Assembly: GCA_004296885.1 (NCBI GenBank)
Contig: SCVN01000019.1
Location: 1-64,000 of the forward strand
Source of the DNA: Nitrospirota bacterium
Lineage (GTDB): Bacteria > Nitrospirota > Nitrospiria > Nitrospirales > Nitrospiraceae
DNA length: 64,000 bases
Direction of reading: 5' to 3'
This document shows positions 60,091 to 64,000 of this stretch, piece by piece. Within the stretch, counting starts at the first letter, position 1. The number at the start of each line of letters is the position of its first letter. The notes under the pieces are model-generated. The model was not told the DNA's origin and made no database searches. It saw nothing but the letters and a program-made list of their open reading frames with translations. A program made the translations under genes and the position numbers.

Positions 60091-60183
60091 AACACTTCCC
60101 TCCTTAAGTTAACTTGAACGAACCGGGTTTAATGTACGAAGTTCTGCATCAACGGGTTCGAACAGACAGTCTGAATGGAAGAT

Positions 60184-60209
60184 TCGAGACGCTGCCGCAG
60201 ATGTCTCGA
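60184..60209 (-). promoter_or_regulatory. Inverted-repeat operator candidate upstream of groES
   Basis: TCGAGAC (60184..60190), 12-base spacer, GTCTCGA (60203..60209): a perfect 7-bp inverted repeat lying just downstream of the predicted groES -10. It is not the CIRCE element, which I could not find. A repressor bound here would block the heat-shock-like promoter. Confidence 0.45.
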
Positions 60210-60210
60210 G

Positions 60211-60238
60211 AGATAGCGCCGGGACCGGGCAAGTCAAG
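60211..60238 (-). promoter_or_regulatory. Heat-shock-like promoter for groESL
   Basis: On the minus strand CTTGAC (60238..60233), 14 bases, CGCTATCT (60218..60211). This resembles the RpoH consensus CTTGAA-N13-15-CCCCATNT, and could also be read as a weak sigma-70 site. An RpoH-like sigma factor is encoded immediately upstream at 60340..61344. Confidence 0.5.
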
Positions 60239-60339
60239 GGCTGCCGCGGAGAATTTCTTTGGCGTTCAGATGTTTGCCATAAAGAGCCAATAAGTGATTG
60301 AAAATCAAATACTTGCGAGCGATATGCCGGGTGGTCAGG

Positions 60340-61344
60340 CTAGGATCGGAGCAGGTCGAAGTCTTTGATCTCCTTCTTGAGATAGTCGCGCAATCGCTTG
60401 ATCAGCCTGGCTTCCAGCTGGCGGGTCCGTTCCTTCGTGATCCCGTACTTCTGGCCGAGATCGTCCAACGTCAGGGGCGTTTCCGAGAGGATGCGGTTGC
60501 GGAGAATGTCTTCGTCCCGCTCGGGCAGCCCCTTGGTGAACTCGGCCAGTTTCATCCGGAACAGAGCCTTTAATTGGCGGTCCGCCAGTTGGTCGTCGGC
60601 CGCCGGCTCCTTCGAAGGCAGGATGTCGAGGAGTGTCCCCTCGGTTTCCTGGTTCAGCGGCTGGTCGAGCGAAAGCTCCCAGCTTCCCAGGCGCTGATCC
60701 ATCTCGATCACATCCCGTTCGCGGACGTTCAGCCGGTCGGCCAGCAACTTCGCGTCCGGCACGAACCCCTCGCGTTCCAGCTTGGCCTTTTCCTTCTTGA
60801 GGTTGTAGAAGAGTTTGCGCTGGTCCTGGGTGGTGCCGACTTTGACCAGGCGATAGGTGTTGAGCAAGTACCGCAAGATGTAGGCGCGGGCCCACCAGGC
60901 GGCATAGGCGTAGAAGCGCACGTTTTTCGTCGGGTCGAATTTCTTGATCGCCTGCATCAGGCCGACGTTGCCTTCCTGGATCAGGTCCATCTGGTCCGCG
61001 CCTGTGTGGAGATATTCCGAGGAAATGGACACGGAGACGCGCAGGTTCGCCAGGATCAGCTTGACCGCCGCTTCGCGGCTGCCCTGGACCTGGTATTCCT
61101 GAAACAGCCGGAGCTCTTCCTCTTTGGACAAAAAGGGGTAGCGGCGGATCTCGGCAAGATACTGTTGCAGCGCGGTGACCGGAGCGACCGTCGTGATGAC
61201 GGTTTTCTGCGACTCTTCGGTGTCCGACGCCGTGAGCGGGGACAGCTCTTCCGTCAGCTCGGCCTGGTCCGGCTCGAGGCTCGCGTCGTCGAGGACCTCG
61301 GCGTCCTCGATCTCTTCGTCGGTCTGGCGTGGCTGGTCCGTCAT
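60340..61344 (-). CDS. rpoH: RpoH-like sigma-70 family factor
   Basis: 334 residues. An acidic N-terminal 55 residues precede region 1.2/2: TALQQYLAEIRRYPFLSKEE, LILANLRVSVSISSEY, the core-binding DLIQEGNVGLMQAIKKFDP and region 2.4 FYAYAAWWARAYILRYLL. DQRKLFYNLKKEKAKL matches the RpoH box that marks heat-shock sigma factors. Region 4 has LGQKYGITKERTRQLEARL. It lies next to groESL, whose promoter looks heat-shock-like. The assignment as RpoH rather than another group 3 sigma rests mainly on the box. Confidence 0.82.
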   Translation of the reverse strand: MTDQPRQTDEEIEDAEVLDDASLEPDQAELTEELSPLTASDTEESQKTVITTVAPVTALQQYLAEIRRYPFLSKEEELRLFQEYQVQGSREAAVKLILANLRVSVSISSEYLHTGADQMDLIQEGNVGLMQAIKKFDPTKNVRFYAYAAWWARAYILRYLLNTYRLVKVGTTQDQRKLFYNLKKEKAKLEREGFVPDAKLLADRLNVRERDVIEMDQRLGSWELSLDQPLNQETEGTLLDILPSKEPAADDQLADRQLKALFRMKLAEFTKGLPERDEDILRNRILSETPLTLDDLGQKYGITKERTRQLEARLIKRLRDYLKKEIKDFDLLRS

Positions 61345-61391
61345 GTGATTTTGTATGGACGTATCGGATGCGGGTTTTCCCCGGTCGGATG

Positions 61392-61419
61392 ATTATAAAC
61401 GCAACCGGGACAAGAACAA
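61392..61419 (-). promoter_or_regulatory. Promoter of the rpoH-like gene
   Basis: Read on the minus strand: TTGTTC (61419..61414), 16 bases, perfect TATAAT (61397..61392), 47 bases before the ATG. Divergent from the promoter at 61436. Confidence 0.55.
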
Positions 61420-61435
61420 AGCCTCGGGGTGTCGG

Positions 61436-61465
61436 TTGCGAAATGGGAACGGGCGATCCTATAGT
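61436..61465 (+). promoter_or_regulatory. Promoter of the MFS transporter gene
   Basis: TTGCGA (61436..61441), 18 bases, TATAGT (61460..61465). The start codon is 72 bases further on, and GGAGGGG (61526..61532) serves as ribosome-binding site. Confidence 0.5.
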
Positions 61466-61536
61466 AAACAGTGAGTCGGCTGTGAGCCGGTGTGCGTTGC
61501 GGGCGACGGCTTGGTCGGACGGAACGGAGGGGTTGG

Positions 61537-62727
61537 GTGCAGAAGATCGTCAGGGCCATCCGGAGCGGGCATTGGCCCTCGCTCTTGGGGGCGTGGCTGC
61601 ATTTTGAAGTCAGCTTCATGGTCTGGCTGCTGGTCGCGGCCTTGGGTGTGTCCATTGCGGAGGACTTTGCGCTGAGCGCGACGCAGAAGGGATTGTTGGT
61701 CGCCGTCCCCCTGTTGGGCGGCGCGTTGCTGCGGATTCCAGTCGGGATGCTCAGCGATGCCTTCGGGCCCAAAACCGTGGGCCTGGTGCTGCTGGGCAGC
61801 GAGCTGCTGGCGCTGCTCTGGGGCTGGATGGGAGCCAAGAGTTTTGTCGAGCTGCTGGGGATCGGGCTGCTGCTCGGCACGGCCGGAGCGAGTTTTGCGG
61901 TGGCGCTGCCGCTGGCCAGCCGTGCCTATCCGCCGGCCTACCAGGGGCTGGCCATGGGCATCGCCGCGTCGGCCAACAGCGGGACGGTGCTGGCGACGTT
62001 CTTCGCCCCTCGGTTGGCGCAAACGGCCGGGTGGCACGGAGTCTTCGGGTTCATGGCGCTCCCCGTGCTGGCGACGACCGCCGGGTTCGCCTTGCTGGTG
62101 CGCGGAGACGGAGGCGCCGGGCGTGTGGAACGGGGAGCCGGTTGGTGGAGCAGGCTGAAGGATATCGGCAGGCTGCCCTCGGTCTACTGGCTGTGCTTCA
62201 TCTATGCGGTGACGTTCGGCGGCTTTGTCGGGTTTTGCAGTTTCCTGCCCTTGTTCCTCCATGATCAATACGGGCTGGATCTGGTGCTGGCCGGGTCCTG
62301 GGCGGCGCTCTGCGGCCTGGCCGGGAGCCTGGCCCGGCCGTTCGGCGGCTATGTGGCGGATCGTGTCGGCGGCCTGGCGGTGCTGCGGGGGCTGTTTCCG
62401 GTTCTGGCGTTCCTCGCCATGACGCTGGCGTCCTTGCCTGGTCTGGTGTGGACCGGTCCGTTGATGGTGGCGGCGCTGGCCTGCATGGGATTCGGCAACG
62501 GCGTGGTGTTTCAGGTGGTCTCCGAACGGCTGTCCAAGCAGATCGGCCTGGCATCGGGCGTCATCGGGGCGGCAGGCGGGTTCGGCGGCATGGTGATTCC
62601 CCTCTCATTCGGCCTGCTGAAGGATCACACCGGCAGCTACGGGATGGGGTTCTTGATATTCGGCGGAGCGAGCCTCATGGCGTTGGCGAGCGTCGTCGTC
62701 GCGATTCGAAGGAGTCGAGCTGAATGA
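61537..62727 (+). CDS. NarK-like MFS nitrate/nitrite transporter
   Basis: 396 residues from a GTG after GGAGGGG; codons upstream to 61492 are open but lack homology. About twelve helices. The NNP-family glycine signature is visible in helix 11 ([19 protein letters not shown]), and helix 2-3 has [17 protein letters not shown]. Candidate role is nitrite or nitrate exchange. Family membership is confident, substrate is inferred. Confidence 0.85.
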   Translation: MQKIVRAIRSGHWPSLLGAWLHFEVSFMVWLLVAALGVSIAEDFALSATQKGLLVAVPLLGGALLRIPVGMLSDAFGPKTVGLVLLGSELLALLWGWMGAKSFVELLGIGLLLGTAGASFAVALPLASRAYPPAYQGLAMGIAASANSGTVLATFFAPRLAQTAGWHGVFGFMALPVLATTAGFALLVRGDGGAGRVERGAGWWSRLKDIGRLPSVYWLCFIYAVTFGGFVGFCSFLPLFLHDQYGLDLVLAGSWAALCGLAGSLARPFGGYVADRVGGLAVLRGLFPVLAFLAMTLASLPGLVWTGPLMVAALACMGFGNGVVFQVVSERLSKQIGLASGVIGAAGGFGGMVIPLSFGLLKDHTGSYGMGFLIFGGASLMALASVVVAIRRSRAE

Positions 62728-62791
62728 AACAAAAGCAGGCGCCGATGCCGCTCCGGAAGGCCGTGCAGTGGCGTTTTTCAAGCCGACCCCC

Positions 62792-62797
62792 TATAAT
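62792..62797 (+). promoter_or_regulatory. -10 element upstream of ribBA
   Basis: A perfect TATAAT 43 bases before the chosen ribBA start. No convincing -35 was found at 16-18 bases. The leader would be only about 35 bases, too short for an FMN riboswitch. Confidence 0.35.
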
Positions 62798-62840
62798 GGG
62801 CGGCACATCAGTCCGGAATGAACGTAGAGGAATGACGGGC

Positions 62841-64000
62841 ATGGCGCAGGAATTCGACACGATCGAACAGGCGATCAAGGACATCAAGAAGGGCCGCTTC
62901 GTGATCCTCGTGGACGACGAGGATCGGGAGAACGAAGGAGACTTGGTGATGGCGGCGGAAAAAGTCACCCCGCAGTCCATCAACTTCATGGCAAAACATG
63001 CCCGCGGCTTAATCTGTCTGGCGCTGACGCCGGAACGAGTCGAGGATCTTCAGTTGCCGCCTCAGGCGGCCGAGAACACGGCCAGCTTCGGGACGGCGTT
63101 CACCGTGTCCATCGATGCGCGGAAGGGCATCACCACCGGCATTTCCGCGGCCGACCGTGCCACCACGATCCATACGGCCATCGATCCGAAGAGCAAGCCG
63201 GCCGACCTGGCCAGGCCGGGGCACATCTTCCCGCTCAAAGCCCAGAAAGGCGGGGTGCTCAAACGGGCCGGCCAAACCGAAGGCTCGGTGGACTTGTCCA
63301 GGCTGGCCGGACTCTATCCGGCCGGGGTGATCTGCGAGATCATGAACGAAGACGGGACCATGGCGCGGGTGCCGGAACTCATGGAATTCGCCAGGCGGCA
63401 CAAGATCAAGCTGGTCACGATCAAGTCCCTGATCGAATACCGCATGCATCGCGAAACCTTTATCAAGCGGATCGCGGGTGCGAAGCTCCCGACGCTTTTC
63501 GGCGAGTTCGAGGCCGTGGTCTTCGAAAACGAGGTGGACGGCGGCACGCACATTGCCCTGGTCAAGGGGAGGGTGGAGGACGGCTCCCCCTGCCTGGTGC
63601 GGGTTCACTCGGGCTGCTTGACGGCCGACGTGTTCGGATCGTTGCGCTGCGATTGCCGTGATCAGTTGCAGAGCGCCATGCAGATCATCGAGAAAGAAGG
63701 CCGCGGCGTGTTGCTCTATCTGAACCAAGAAGGGCGGGGGATCGGCCTGCTCAATAAGATCCGGGCCTACAAGCTTCAGGATGAAGGCAGCGACACGGTC
63801 GAGGCCAATCTCCAACTGGGATTCAAACCGGACCTGCGCGATTATGGGATCGGCGCCCAGATCCTGGTCAATCTTGGGCTCCAGAAGATTCGTCTCATCA
63901 CCAACAATCCGCGCAAAATCGTCGGCATCGAAGGCTATGGACTCAAGGTGACCGAGCGCGTGCCGATCGAAATCGCTCCCCGCGCGGCCAACGAGCGTTA
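62841..64000 (+). CDS. ribBA: Riboflavin biosynthesis protein RibBA (3' end outside window)
   Basis: 386 residues are in the window and the frame is open at its end. Start at the ATG after GTAGAGGA. The N-terminal DHBP synthase domain (1-200) has [18 protein letters not shown] and [14 protein letters not shown], but the metal-binding His of the usual GHTE motif is Gln here ([11 protein letters not shown]). The GTP cyclohydrolase II domain (from about 205) has the three zinc cysteines in [14 protein letters not shown] and [18 protein letters not shown]. Provides both riboflavin precursors if both domains work. Confidence 0.93.
   Translation, partial: MAQEFDTIEQAIKDIKKGRFVILVDDEDRENEGDLVMAAEKVTPQSINFMAKHARGLICLALTPERVEDLQLPPQAAENTASFGTAFTVSIDARKGITTGISAADRATTIHTAIDPKSKPADLARPGHIFPLKAQKGGVLKRAGQTEGSVDLSRLAGLYPAGVICEIMNEDGTMARVPELMEFARRHKIKLVTIKSLIEYRMHRETFIKRIAGAKLPTLFGEFEAVVFENEVDGGTHIALVKGRVEDGSPCLVRVHSGCLTADVFGSLRCDCRDQLQSAMQIIEKEGRGVLLYLNQEGRGIGLLNKIRAYKLQDEGSDTVEANLQLGFKPDLRDYGIGAQILVNLGLQKIRLITNNPRKIVGIEGYGLKVTERVPIEIAPRAANER

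Noticed and set aside
60091-60339. CIRCE element upstream of groES
   Set aside because: No TTAGCACTC/GAGTGCTAA repeat is present; only the unrelated TCGAGAC repeat was found.
62728-62840. FMN riboswitch upstream of ribBA
   Set aside because: The leader is too short (about 35 bases after the -10) and lacks the conserved FMN-element helices.

Overview
The window looks like a chromosomal segment of a Nitrospira-type bacterium (phylum Nitrospirota). This is inferred from gene content and style, not from a database match. The clues are a Gram-negative envelope (LptABC, type IV pilus secretin), heavy investment in nitrogen assimilation (three Amt channels, PII, GlnD, GlnA, cyanase, a NrtABC-type importer, a NarK-like MFS carrier), and a quinol-oxidising Rieske/cytochrome b pair followed by an octaheme cytochrome. 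The DNA is G+C-rich apart from one visibly more A+T-rich gene (56455..57888). I saw no rRNA, tRNA, IS element or CRISPR array.

Region 1 (1..15845) is one long co-directional ribosomal block: the end of tuf, then the fused S10, spc and alpha operons from rpsJ to rplQ, including secY, adk, map, infA, rpmJ and rpoA. It ends in a strong terminator. Region 2 (15844..20802) is lptC-lptA-lptB-rpoN-hpf-rapZ: lipopolysaccharide transport joined to the classical rpoN cluster, but without ptsN. Region 3 (20876..28753) has its own sigma-70-type promoter, a small MerR-like HTH gene, pilMNOPQ, then aroC and aroB.

Region 4 (28765..49476) is a nitrogen island. It starts with a GAF-GAF-ANTAR antiterminator, then nadE (behind an attenuator-like leader), amt, glnB, glnD and glnA. 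Next comes a leader with two hexaloop hairpins that fit the ANTAR-target rule, plus a large terminator. A NifA-like sigma-54 activator lacking a sensor domain follows, then nrtA-nrtB-nrtC and cyanase. After a hairpin there is a textbook TGT-N10-ACA activator site and a perfect -24/-12 sigma-54 promoter in front of a small winged-helix gene and a second amt. A Rieske protein, cytochrome b, a membrane-anchored octaheme cytochrome (HAO-like) and a third amt complete the island. The candidate trans factors (RpoN, ANTAR protein, NifA-like activator, PII/GlnD) and their candidate cis sites all lie in this window.

Region 5 (49505..56382) holds a caspase-like lipoprotein, a CBS-pair protein, a GYD-domain protein and two divergent GlnE-like genes. 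One is fused to two ACT domains, and both have -10 boxes so close to the ATG that they look leaderless. Region 6 (56455..64000) has an A+T-richer AlbA/Schlafen-type gene, groEL-groES behind a heat-shock-like promoter with an inverted-repeat operator, an RpoH-like sigma factor, a NarK-like MFS transporter, and the start of ribBA, which runs off the window.

The candidate new biology is a two-layer nitrogen circuit: ANTAR RNA antitermination feeding a NifA-like regulator that controls ammonium/cyanate genes. Alongside it is an adenylyltransferase for glutamine synthetase that appears split into two genes, one carrying GlnD-like ACT sensors.
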